A stretch of DNA of 64,000 bases from the NCBI GenBank assembly GCA_029168955.1, contig JAPDOI010000184.1:1178001-1242000 (forward strand), given 5' to 3'. The notes under the pieces were generated by a model. That model worked only from the letters and a program-made list of their open reading frames with translations, did not search any database and had not been told where the DNA came from. Positions 54,580 to 64,000 of the stretch are shown in pieces. Made by a program: the position numbers and the translations under genes. The stretch comes from Aplectana chamaeleonis (taxonomy: Eukaryota > Nematoda > Chromadorea > Rhabditida > Cosmocercidae). How positions within the stretch are numbered: position 1 is the stretch's first letter; every line of letters begins with the position of its first letter.

Positions 54580-57280
54580 TTCTAATGTCTTCGACTAAAT
54601 TTGTGCACAGCACCCAATCGGGGGAAAATTTTGAGGCCAAAACGCGACTCTTGACGTTTTCAAGAATGCTAAGATATGTGGAAGTGGCTAAAATGTTACT
54701 TCAGTGGATATTCGGAGTGCTTGATACGAATCTGAAGTCCGTTTATCGATTTTTTTTTGCAGATTGCGGTAGATTACGGTGAGTGTACGGTAGTTTGGTC
54801 AAAATCCCAGAATTGCCTCAAAGTTTCTATACAGGGTTTATTCGGGATGCTGAACATGAATTTAACGTCCATTTGTCATTTTTTCGAGTTCTAAGGCAGG
54901 TTTCGCCCCCTCAAACGATATTGTACCTACCGTAACCGTGCAGTAAACCTAGGAATTTTGGGAACTAGACCCCAAATTCGTTTTCAGCACCCTAATTAAA
55001 CCCTTCACACAAGTTTTGATTGAAATCCGAGAAAATGTTCCGAAACCCCCAAAAAATGCATGATGGTACCCTTGCCTTTTCGCGGAGCTTGAAGAACGCT
55101 CATGACTTTTTGGAACATGCAGCTCGGGGCGGAATACTGTGCAGTTTCACCATTGAGACACAAGTGATACTAACAATACTAATCAATTTCGAAGATGAGT
55201 CTACCAATAAAAACACTACCCTTGTTAGTTAGGCGTTTTTTTCTGTGTTTTTTTGTTTCCTTGTCATACTTCCTATCTTCATTCCAGCAATCACTATTTA
55301 CCCAGAAAAGGAACATATGCATCCACCCGACTGCACTGCGTCACTCACAAGGGAACCACTATAAGTCACAGTGACGATTTCAAATGATTTGTACTTTCCT
55401 GGAACCATTTTCGGGCGGAAAGTCCGAATATGCCCATCGCAGCTGCCAAGACCCACTCTGAAAATAGGCATTTTTTCTCTGATTTTCTTACTTATTGTAC
55501 CCTCCAAAAAGCGCATTATTTATTACGAAAATCCGGAAACGGACCTGTCCTGACTTTCGTCCGACTTGTTCCTTGCTGACGTCATCTCCAACGCAGGGGC
55601 GGCAGAGTGCATAGACACCGGGGCCTGGCGGCGTGCCAGTACGGTTAGGAACATTCTAGAGCAGGCAGAGACGCAGAGGGCGCAGGCGACCAGAGCCCCG
55701 CCCATCGATTACCATCACTCTTCTCGTCGTGGTGCGCGTCCGCCGGCTGCTCCGTCAACATCAAGGCAGTCGAGTCCGAGCTCTCCTGCCTCCAATGGAT
55801 CGTCATCAGCCCAGCGAGCCGTAGCTCGCTGGCCAAGCAGTACAGGCCGCAGTCATCGTCCGGCCAGGAGCCCGAAGTCACCAGGTGGGCATTTCCCGTA
55901 CTGCCTAAGAAGCAGACGCCCGAAGGGAGGGCAATGGCGCAGGGGGCCGTTGCCTCTGCCCCGCAGTCCCGGTGCCGTGACACACGTCCCACCGAAGTGA
56001 CGCGGAGGAAACGCAGCGGTCCGGAGGCACCACTTAGGTCCGACCCCTAGTTACCGGGAGGAGTCCGCACTTGACCCGTAGGAACGTTGTATCTAAGAGA
56101 GGTTAAACGCATCATACGTATCTGGTGTTCTGTTGTGTAGCAAAGGTACAGACAGTGTGGCGGTAATATCCGCAGGCTACGGCCTTATTCAGTGCAGTCG
56201 ACAGCCCTTATGTATTTTGTGTTATGTTCGCTTTGGAGTCGCGAACCAGGGCGCCGAGGTCGACAAGATGTATTTGTGACGTAAACACTGATGAGTATTG
56301 GGTGGTTATTATATGTGTCAGCTCGAACAGGGCTTGGGCCTTTATGTGTACGTACCTTACCCGCAGTGGCAGTGTCGGTAATGAGCGAGCATAGCGTGCA
56401 GAGTCCTGTCGCAGATGTCCCCAATACGTGACGGGCGGGTCTGTCACCCACACCGCCGATGCAAGGAGCTTGGCGGACCCGCACGTCGCGACAGGACCTG
56501 ATAATCGTGTTCAGCGTCCAAAACTACCCCAATAAGCAAAGTTAGGGTTAAGGAACATTTTCCAAACTTTGCGCAGACTAACAGCGTTTTGGACTTGTAC
56601 GGATTTTCGGATGGGTGTTTATTTACTGTGCTTCTCTGGACCAAATTCCGGTCCGCAATTGCGTCTCGACACGCTTTGCGGCCGCGCGCATTTGAGTGGG
56701 AAGAGTTTCCAGCGCCGCAGCCACCGATCTGTTGACTCTCGTTGGGTTTTTGAAACTGGATAGTGAACAAAGTTGGAGAAAACTGTATAAAAAAGCCAAA
56801 CCGAGTCGTCTTTGGCGCTGGAAACTCGACTGATTCCAGCTCGTGCGGCCGGAAAGCGTGTCGAGACGCAATACGCAATTGCGGACCGGAGCTCTCGAAG
56901 CGTTTTAGAAAAATATTCCAGATTTGACTAAAAATTCGCTCTGGGGGTCATTTGGGGTGCTGATCACGAATCTGGGGTTCATTTATCGATTTTTGACAGC
57001 TTGCGGTAGATTATGGTGGGTATACGGTAGTTTGGTCAAAGTCTCAGTTTTGTCTCAAAGTTTCTGTGTGGGGGTTATTTGGGGTGCTGACTACGAATTT
57101 GATATCCAATTGTCGATTATCGCAATATTGAGGTAGGTTCTGCCTTCTAAATGGCATTTCACCTGCCGTAACCTGCAGTAAGCCTTCAAATTTGGGCAAG
57201 CAAACCGCAGATTCGTGTTCAGCACCCCCAGATTACCCCTACACACATGTTTTTAGCAAAATCCTGAGTAAAATTTAAAA
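54580..57280. repeat. R2 family and other repeats in the CHP-like intron
   Basis: R2 units (GGGGGAAAATTTTGAGGCCA, CGTTTATCGATTTTTTTTTG, CGGTAGATTACGG, GGTAGTTTGGTCAAA) occur at about 54.58-55.02 and 56.92-57.28 kb, with internal near-duplicates. The GC-rich segment 55.57-56.01 kb has a 144-codon frame rich in R, S and P with no recognised motif. Confidence 0.45.
56625..56893. mobile_element. R3 MITE, copy 2
   Basis: ACTGTGCTTCTCTGGACCAA, then CGGTCCGCAATTGCGTCTCG and CACGCTTTGCGGCCG, with inverse blocks GCGTGTCGAGACGCAA and ATTGCGGACCGGAG. The right terminus is decayed. Confidence 0.65.
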
Positions 57281-58259
57281 ACACCCTAAAAATTCCATGG
57301 AGAGTGTACCCTTACCTTGCCGCGGAGCATTAAAAAACGCTCATAACTTTTTTCAGAGTGGGTCAAGGCATCCACCCGAGGGCATCTGCCAGAAGAAAAC
57401 CTCAGGCCCTGTCGAGTCGATGTGAAGATTCCCACCCCGAAGAAATGTATGCAACAACACGAACATGTGCGTAATCCTATTAGCACAATTATGTTTCCTT
57501 CGTCCAGCAGTAGCAACACGCTGGGCGGAGTCTGAGGTGGTGCTAATTGGTTTGCGATGAGGCGCAAATCCACCCACAGATCTTGCCTGCACGAATTATA
57601 CCAGCATGGTAGAACGAAGTCATCTATATGTATACTACTTCCACGAATTCGCAGTTTCTCAGCCACCACTGCAGGTTACGCGCATCAACAAATCAATTCA
57701 ACTCCCCATACACACCACATCAAATATTCCTGCCATCTATTTTTTCGCAGCCAATTCCGGCCCTCCCACTCTAGCAGCCTGGCCGCAGGCATCATTGTTA
57801 CCTAGTAGACGAATTTTTCGCCTCGCTTCTCTCCGCAATATGTTTTTATTTGCCGTTTACGGAGACTTTTAGTCCGCCGAGTTCAGCACCTCCGACGTTT
57901 TCTACGAAATGGTTTAGAAAAACACTTACTTATTCTAAGAAAAGCACATTCTCAAGTCCCCTGTTGTGTATAATTTACACTAAAAAGCCTTCAGAAGGCC
58001 ACAGAGCAGCTTTAATGACGCTGGTTTTAAAACACTACCCATGGCATAGACGAAGTTGAGAGCAGTAAACCTGTACGCTGGGCGCGTTCAAAGAACGTAT
58101 CCTCCGCTTCGAGTTTAAACTTAATGTGGGTCATTACGGATCCGCGCTGCGGGCACGCGACGCATCGGTTTTATGCGACCTTTCGAGCCCGCCCTCACCA
58201 GCTAATCTTTAGTTTTTCCTATCTCTCACATCAATTGTCCACAGTTTTTGGTCCTAAAA
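57281..58259. other. Non-coding stretch
   Basis: Its first 60 bp resemble 55.02-55.10 kb (an R2 neighbour). The rest shows no supported structure. Confidence 0.3.
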
Positions 58260-59155
58260 GGCACAGTATACCCTCAGATATGAATTTTGAGATTTCCATG
58301 CAGTTGTGTAGTAGAGCCCTCCTGTATAATACTAATCAACTGCGAGATCTCAAATCCCCCAAATAAGCGAGATATAAGCGACCACCACAGGCCCGACCTC
58401 CAACGCTCACCACCACGGGCCACACCCCCTGCACGCTTTACGATGTCGATAGCGGCTAGATGGATGGATGGATTCTCAACAAGTCGCCGTTCTTCAGTCC
58501 ATTCCCGTACTGTCCTCTCAGGCATATTTCATAGTCCTCACCGCAAGCGCGGGAAGCGCGATGGACTATAAAAGTTCTTATCGCGCGGCACGCGTGGTAA
58601 GGAACTTCATAGTCCACCAGCACCGCCAAAGCGGTGCCGCCAAAACTGCCGTGGCGGTTTTATCGTTTCAATCGATACTTGCTTCTCAATTTGACTCCAC
58701 TCCAACATGAACAATTCTGAGACTATCCTGCGCTATCGCATGCGCAAATGCAAGCCAGGAACTAGCGTGAATGTCACAGTTAAGGCCCGACTTTTACGCG
58801 CAGATCGCCGCCATAGCGGTGCCGCCGGAAATTTCATAGTGGTTTCCCGCTCGTCCCGCGCGGTTATAAGTTTCATAGTCCACCGCTCGTCCCGCGCGTG
58901 CCGCGCTCGAGGTGAGGACTATAAAAGATGTCTTATCCTGGCTGGCTCTCGCGCAACGATCGCGTATGAAGAGAAATACAGGCCCGCGAAAACTCGCCCA
59001 CCAAATTTTCGCGCTCAAAATGCAGGCATATTCTTAGAGCCATATCTCCGTTCGTAGGGGATCTTGGACGATTTCAGGGATACCAATGTTATCAGGAAAT
59101 GGCTCTCTCCAAGATAAGCATGTAATTAAAATAAGTTTTGGGTGTCCTGTGCCTT
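58260..59155 (+). repeat. R1 repeat interrupted by a foldback
   Basis: R1 landmarks (AATAAGCGAGATATAAGCGA near 58362, CTTATCCTGGCTGGCTCTCG, GGGTGTCCTGTGCCTTCAAA) are split at 58531-58922. The layout is close to the R1 copy at 17.7-18.48 kb. Confidence 0.55.
58531..58922. mobile_element. Foldback MITE inserted in R1
   Basis: ATAGTCCTCACC at the left and GGTGAGGACTAT at the right, with further internal CATAGTCCACC and GCGGTGCCGCC blocks in both orientations. Insertion into the R1 stretch CTGTCT...TTATCCTGGC is visible by comparison with 18.25 kb. Confidence 0.65.
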
Positions 59156-59679
59156 CAAATGCTACGTTTGTGATATACCACCGTTTGCCAAAGTATTAAT
59201 TTCAGAATAAGCGGAAATCTTCGGCGACGAAATCGTCAATAAAGAAATCGAATATGGCTCATATTCAGAGAAGGAAGGGTTCTGGAGAAGTAAAACAGCA
59301 AAAGCACACTTGATAAAAGCACTTTCGAACAGAAAGAAAAAGATTCAAAATGGAAAAAAAACTACATTAGGGGTCTTTTTTTTGGAGACTCGTAACAGAA
59401 AAAAATTCCCCAAAGATTTCCGATCAATTAAAATCTTGCTAGAAAACTCTAAAGCCAGACACAAACACTAAATATAGCCTCTAATTAGGTAACACCACGA
59501 AATAAAAAACATCTAAATTTGGTGGTTCCTATTCGTTGCAGGCTGCTATTCCTGAAATTTAAACGTAAGCAAATGGTCGTAGTAAGATACACGTAGAACT
59601 TTAAGACCCAAATCTGTTGAGAAAAATCGTAAAAAAAAGGAAAACCATAAAAAAGAAGAAAACCGCCACACATGATCAG
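59156..59679. other. Non-coding stretch
   Basis: A-rich. No element or exon supported. Confidence 0.25.
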
Positions 59680-59713
59680 CTGATGAGGCGCGGAAGCTCG
59701 TACGAAACCGGTC
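59680..59713 (+). ncRNA. Possible degenerate hammerhead-like motif
   Basis: CTGATGA (59680-59686) and GAAA (59704-59707) followed by CCGGTC, which gives a self-complementary ACCGGT and a C at the cleavage position. The sequence between the boxes does not form a good stem II. This may be a decayed Penelope-type motif. Confidence 0.3.
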
Positions 59714-59782
59714 TCGTGCGTACCGGCAGCTCGAGTCCGCAATGACACACACTAAATTTAACCCCGAACCAGAAGATATCCT

Positions 59783-59963
59783 GGGTGCTAGGTGGCATGG
59801 GGGGGGCCACTTTTGTATCGCACTTGGCCACGCCCATTCTTCCGTGCCGCAATGACCCTCCTGATTTTGGCAGAAGAGGGAAACCCCGGGTAGGTGCTCA
59901 AGTGCGGCACGGTGGAATGGGCGTGGCCAAGTGCGTTGCGTGACTGTACCCCGCCATGCCACA
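59783..59963. mobile_element. Inverted-repeat element
   Basis: GGTGGCATGGGGGG and CGCACTTGGCCACGCCCATT against AATGGGCGTGGCCAAGTGCG and CCCCGCCATGCCAC. The centre also has GTGCCGCA and its inverse. Confidence 0.65.
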
Positions 59964-60029
59964 TAGCTCCATATCCTCTATGTATTTGGGGGCCAAACTT
60001 ACTTTAGTCCTCCACGTGCGTGTGCGGAC

Positions 60030-60495
60030 CAGGGATGAGCGGAAATTTTTTTCTGAACTTCGGAAATCGGAAATCGGAAATCGTGAGGACCTTCTCAATT
60101 TCGGAAATCGGAATTGGGAATTCGGAACGCCAAAAACCATCGGAAATCGGAATGCGAAAATCGGAAATCGGAAATACGTTCAGTGAAATTCTTAACGCTC
60201 CCCCGTGTGACTACGTGTACCAAAAAAAACTTGAACTTATCCTTCTTTACTGAAAGTTTTCATGCAAACACAAATTAATTCTGGCTTTGTGAAAAGTGAA
60301 AACGGATCTCGAATCCGAATTCAGCGCCTAACATAACCCTCTGGGAATTTGGCCAGGGAGAGCGTAATAATTTTTGATCTCGTGAATATTTCCGATTTCT
60401 TCCGCATTTTCAGGCTTTCTTTCGGAAATCGGAAATCGGAAGGCCAAAAACCATCGGAAATCGGAATTCGGAAATCGGAATTCCGCTCATCCCTG
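60030..60495. mobile_element. hAT-like MITE with perfect 8-bp target duplication
   Basis: The left terminus CAGGGATGAGCGGAA and right terminus TTCCGCTCATCCCTG are exact inverses, flanked by GTGCGGAC on both sides (60022-60029 and 60496-60503). Subterminal zones are packed with CGGAAATCGGAAATC repeats. The ends resemble those of the outer element at 5551-14310 (CAGGGCTGTGCGGAA), so the two families are related. It lies in the large CHP-like intron, about 180 bp from the EF-hand 3 exon. No coding capacity. Confidence 0.85.
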
Positions 60496-60676
60496 GTGCG
60501 GACCGAGTGTGGAGGCAGCGAGAAAGTGTGCACAGAAGGAGACGCAGTATACGCGCGCAGACGCACGCGATAAATGCAAACAGATTTTACTCCGAAACAG
60601 AGGATAGGCACGTAGCGCGATTTTGTGCGTGTCGACGAGAGTAGGTCCTCTGTACAAGACCTTTCAGATCACCCAC

Positions 60677-60930
60677 CTGCAGAATATCCTTGAACTCATC
60701 CTTTGTGATGGTACCGCTCTTGTTCAGATCGTACATGGTGAAGGCAACTGGAAAAAAAATTAATATTTTCCTCTACCGTCTCAGAGGTCCGAATCAATCG
60801 ATAATTTCACCCACAGCGCAACTTCGCCTCTCGACTGTTCCATGGATGTGGTTTATTCTTATTGATCGGACGAAAATGACTTAGCACTTTGACGAAATCT
60901 CGGAAATACACTTTTCTTCTCTCGACCACT
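60677..60930 (-). CDS. Calcineurin B homologous protein (CHP1-like), two coding exons
   Basis: Minus strand. Exon 60815-60930 (acceptor CATTTTCCAG, donor GTGGGT) encodes a stretch with VYFRDFVKVLSHFRPI and ends in KLR plus one base. After a 67-bp intron, exon 60677-60747 (acceptor TTTTTTTTCCAG, donor GTGGGT) supplies the two bases that complete F and continues AFTMYDLNKSGTITKDEF to ILQ, phase 0. DLNKSGTITKDE is a complete EF-hand loop (D1, N3, S5, G6, I8, E12). The order (F-F-L-HFRP, KL-FAF-LYDL, EF-3, then MM-G--V---Q in the exon at 53335) is that of CHP1/p22, about 195 residues long. These exons and 53222-53335 give 100 residues, its central-to-late part. The N-terminal exons (EF-1/EF-2 region) were not found and may lie beyond the right edge. 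Calcineurin B itself is less likely, given IADRT and the HFRP block. Confidence 0.88.
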
Positions 60931-61105
60931 CTGGAAAATGTGGAGAATGAACGGATTTATTGCTCAAAAGCTTAACAATAATTTCAGAATAATGCTCGAT
61001 CCGCATCCACAATTGAACAAAAAAACTAAATATGGGCCACCCCAAGAGAACTTCTGTTCCGGAACTTTTAACGAGGAACGTTCTCAGCAACTTCATCATA
61101 CACAC

Positions 61106-61396
61106 TATACTTGTTCCAGATGGAACTTATTTCGAATATCCGACTTTTCGACTGTAGTCGGATATCACACCTTTTCGAATATTCGACTTTTCGACTGTAG
61201 TCGGATATCGCCCTTTTTCGAATATTCGACTTTTCGACTGTAGTCGGATATCGCCCTTTTTCGAATATTCGACTTTTCGACTGTAGTCGGATATCGCACT
61301 TTTTCGAATATTCGACTTTTCGAATAAAAAGTCGACTTTTTTATCCGACTGAAACAGTCGGATACTCATCCGATTATTCGATTCGGAACAAGTACA
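61106..61396. mobile_element. Deletion derivative of the 43-bp-repeat hAT-like element
   Basis: Termini TATACTTGTTCC and GGAACAAGTA enclose only about five 43-bp units in reverse orientation, with GGAACTTATTTCG at one end and CATCCGATTATTCGATTCGG at the other, as in the large copies. The left flank is ATACACAC and the right flank begins CACAC, so the target duplication is probably partly deleted. It shows that the ends plus a few units can exist without the interior. Confidence 0.75.
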
Positions 61397-61968
61397 CACT
61401 TGAACAGAAGAATGCGTTGACGTGAAGGCAACGGCCGAGAGATTCTTGTCTCTCCGGAAAACCTGGTTACACTCATTTGGCAGGATTCGCCGAGTCCCAT
61501 TCTAAGGCTTTAGAACCAATAAGGCTTTAATTTTTTTGGGAGCATGGCTTCAAAGACAGCGTTTGCTATGGTCATTCTCGGTGACTTTCCGCAGTAAAAT
61601 GTTACATATGCGATGAGGATACAAGGCTCGTGGTGTAAAAAGAGCGGCGAACACGAGCCAAGAACGACTGAAAACAAGCGCTTAAAGTCACCGAAACGCC
61701 TCATGTCCCCTTCCCTCCCCTTGACGTGAAAAAATGGAAGCACGAGATAGTAATAACAGCATCTAATCAAGTCACGAATGTACTGTCAAACGGGCCGTAG
61801 TTCTTGATTGGATTAACAGGTATTGTTCCTTCATAGCGGTCAACTCTTCAACTCACAGAAGTCATACACTATTTTTTTGGATGTTTTTTTGCCGTACCTG
61901 CAGTCTAACGTCGCAGTGCACGTTAATGTATGCTTACACAAAGTATTGAGTTGATCGCAGAACGCTTA
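61397..61968. other. Non-coding stretch upstream of the CHP-like exons
   Basis: No further CHP-like exon could be recognised on the minus strand. No element supported. Confidence 0.3.
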
Positions 61969-62038
61969 GCTCCGGTCGAGATTGAACCAGCATATTTCCT
62001 TTACGGGTAAGCGCCTTATCGCACTGCACCACCGAAGC
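61969..62038 (-). pseudogene. tRNA-like sequence (tRNA relic or SINE head)
   Basis: On the minus strand GCTTCGG at the start pairs over 7 bp (one wobble) with CCGGAGC at the end, 70 nt in all. A D-arm-like GTGCAGTGCGATAAGGCGC and a B-box-like GGTTCAATCTC are in the right places. The anticodon stem (TTACC/GGAAA) and T stem have mismatches, so a functional tRNA is unlikely. Confidence 0.42.
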
Positions 62039-63070
62039 CCAGCGCCGCTCTCACTCAACTGCTTGGTGAATCTCCACCGATGGAATCAACCTAAGCAAGG
62101 GAAGTCCTATTCTAGTCAAAGCCACCGCTTCCGTGCTTTTTTTGAACATGCCTTGTTATGCAGTGCGTTTCATGTTGAAGCGATACCCTCCAAAACACCG
62201 GTATCAAGACCCACACAAACTTGCTTTCGGAGGCGTGGTTACCAGTGATCTCAGCGCACCTGGGTCAGTAGCAACCCCCCCCCCCCCGGGAGGTGGCAGC
62301 TACCGGCTGTCACTGCGTGGTGACTGGGTCAATCACGTCTCGGCTATCAATATGGACGGGCCGGCACAGAAATGCACAGGGGGCGCCCAAGTTAATGACC
62401 GTTGTAGCTTAGCCACCTGGCTGCAGTGAGCGTTCTTTTGCGAGGTGGCTGACTGCAAGAAACGGGTGGTGACTTCGCTCACCGCCGCAGAGAAAAGAGA
62501 AATAGCGCGCGGAGCGAAGAGGAGCTGGGCCGATACCGCGGTCATGGGGTCGAGCACGTCCAAGGGTACTGACTTTTTGAAGCCAGTGCGCTCCAAGAAA
62601 GGGCAGTGGAGCACTTGCGAACCGACCAGCGCGCTGTCCACTTATCACCCCAGCAAAGCACGGTGGTCTATCTCGTTGTTTAGGTGGGCAAGGAAAAATT
62701 GCACCCGCCGGCTGGCGGCCATCCAGCTCCGCTGTCAGCTGATAGGAATGACGGGCGAATCGTTTGAATGTTGTTTTATTGATGTTTCAATGATTTCTGG
62801 CAGAGATTAGCGGGAGATTAACGTAAAATTGTACGTAGCTGCCATGAATACGTCTCCCTTATAGATTTCACGTGCTTTACTGCTATTCTAAGCTCAGCTT
62901 TATATTCCTAGATGTTATTGTGGCCACATTCAACCATTTTCAGATTTTTTTTTAATAGTCGTTCACCACAAATAAAACCAGATTTGCTTAGAAAGCCATC
63001 TAAGAAAGATGGCTGAAAAACGGTTTCGTTTTTCGGAAAAGGCAAGAAACTTGCGTGATCCGCGTGTACT
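62039..63070. other. Non-coding or unassigned stretch
   Basis: A plus-strand frame of 121 codons at 62445-62810 (LTAAEKREIARGAKRSWADT near its start) has protein-like composition but no recognised family and no splice support. A run of about 14 C lies at 62275-62288. Confidence 0.3.
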
Positions 63071-63351
63071 ACTGTGCTTATCTGGGCCAAATTTCGGTCC
63101 GCAAGTGCGTCTCGACACGCTTTGCGGCCGCACGTGCTCGAGTCAGTCGCGTTCCCAATACCAAAGCCGACTCGATATGGCTTTTTTATACAGTTTTCTT
63201 CAATTTTGTTCACTGTCCAAATTCAAAAACCCACCTAGAGTCAACAGAACGGCGGCTGCGGCGCTGGAAACTCTTCCGACTCAAATGCGCGCGGCCGCAA
63301 AGCGTGTCGAGACGCAACTGCGGACCGTAATTTGGCCCAGAGAAGCACAGT
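63071..63351. mobile_element. R3 MITE, copy 3 (best preserved)
   Basis: ACTGTGCTTATCTGGGCCAA at the left and TTGGCCCAGAGAAGCACAGT at the right. Inner blocks CGGTCCGCAAGTGCGTCTCG and CGAGACGCAACTGCGGACCG are inverse. About 281 bp, with an AT-rich centre. Frames through it reflect the inverted arms. Confidence 0.78.
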
Positions 63352-63787
63352 AGTTATCGAATGCTGTATAATAGTAAATCTAAGTGCGGCTTTTATCTAA
63401 ACTTCGTTTTCTTCTTTCACTTCAAGTTCCTTTTTTCTATGTTGAATGGGAAGCGTGAAACAGACTGAGGTTAAAAATAGTTCATAATTTCAAAAAAAAT
63501 CCTTCGAACTTTCGGTACATTGTGAAAAAAAAACACGAGTTTGGCTCCTCGACAATTATACTACAAAGTATTGTGCATCGTGGTTCAGTGGTAAGTGGTC
63601 ATCCAACAAGGAATTTTCAAAATCGTTTTTTCAAATCTGACGTTCTCTCGCTTTGATAATTTTCGCGGAGAATTCCGAAATCCCATCATCCAAGTATATT
63701 CCACGTTCGACTTTCCATAAATCTCGGCATGGTAGTATCTCGTAGTTGTATTCTTGAGCAGTAGGCCGAGGATTTTCAGCTTTATTC
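63352..63787. other. Non-coding stretch with a tRNA-Gly-like 5' half
   Basis: GCATCGTGGTTCAGTGGTAA at about 63572 equals the start of many eukaryotic tRNA-Gly genes with one base missing. The expected anticodon arm and B box do not follow, so only a fragment is present. Confidence 0.35.
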
Positions 63788-63823
63788 GGCTAACGTTTCG
63801 GCAATCACGCCTTCTTCAGAGCC
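63788..63823 (-). ncRNA. Hammerhead-like ribozyme motif of a second Penelope-type element
   Basis: Minus strand: GGCT (stem I), CTGAAGA, A, GGC-GTGATT-GCC (stem II), GAAA, CGTT, AGCC (stem I return). ACGT provides a self-complementary stem III. This is the pattern of small Penelope-associated hammerhead variants and differs in sequence from the motifs at 33557 and 35690, so it marks another element family. The rest of the element was not identified within the window. Confidence 0.6.
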
Positions 63824-64000
63824 TGGAAGCCAGAGATACATAAGGAAACTAGCCGTCCAAGCACCATTTCAGAACAAAAGGACTAATTTAGCAGAAAACT
63901 CACAAAAGCGACACCGTATGACAATTTGAAATAGCTAACCTTTAGTGTGGAGACTGGAGCCTGCCAGACACCCTCAGATGGTCTTAGATGGCGGGTGAAT

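Noticed and set aside
55566..56000. 144-codon GC-rich frame as a gene
   Set aside because: Arginine-, serine- and proline-rich composition, overlapping frames on the other strand, no domain and no splice signals.
62445..62810. 121-codon frame as a gene
   Set aside because: Composition is protein-like but there is no family match, no initiation or splice evidence, and it sits among repeats. Left as unassigned.
63570..63600. tRNA-Gly gene
   Set aside because: Only the 5' half (GCATCGTGGTTCAGTGGTAA) is present, without anticodon arm or B box.

Overview
The window reads as a transposon-dense stretch of an animal nuclear genome, most likely a clade V parasitic nematode and possibly a hookworm-type genome. 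The reasons are short introns (67 bp in one gene) beside introns of several kb, 3' splice sites ending TTTTCAG or TTCCAG, nematode-style LINE and Penelope elements, and very many inverted-repeat (foldback/MITE) elements. This placement is an inference. There is no bacterial gene organisation, operon or CRISPR array.

Host genes are few and in pieces. On the minus strand, three coding exons (60815-60930, 60677-60747, 53222-53335) join in frame into the EF-hand half of a calcineurin B homologous protein (CHP1/p22 family). A 7.3 kb intron separates the last two. On the plus strand, four exons at 43010-43091, 43145-43221, 43372-43437 and 43778-44086 join in phase and end at a stop codon. That gene is not recognised. 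A further good exon at 33185-33298 ends in the same phase and could be an upstream part of it.

Region by region: 1-1.04 kb is the 3' part of a LINE reverse transcriptase. 1.1-5.5 kb is a field of MITEs. 5.55-14.3 kb is a four-level nest: a hAT-like element, inside it a hAT-like element with 43-bp minisatellite arrays, inside that a MULE-like foldback, inside that a MITE. 14.8-19.4 kb holds foldbacks, TTAA-ended elements and TTCCG-rich MITEs. 25.38-29.41 kb is a second, cleaner copy of the minisatellite-bearing element, so the window contains natural empty sites for two of the insertions in copy 1. 31.7-32.3 kb is a LINE relic. 33.48-35.77 kb is a Penelope-like insertion made of two head-to-head partial copies with a 12-bp target duplication and hammerhead-like motifs. 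36.95-37.26 kb is a pure (TA)n tract. 37.7-40.1 and 40.6-42.6 kb are two more elements with minisatellite-like arrays at both ends. 46-63 kb is dispersed repeats, foldbacks and a small deletion derivative of the 43-bp-repeat element.

Two observations stand out. One is the recurring element design with minisatellite arrays just inside the termini. The other is a six-copy promoter-like module: a TATA box, often an upstream CACGTG, and a hairpin motif at a constant distance of about 52 bp, carried inside unrelated inverted-repeat elements.
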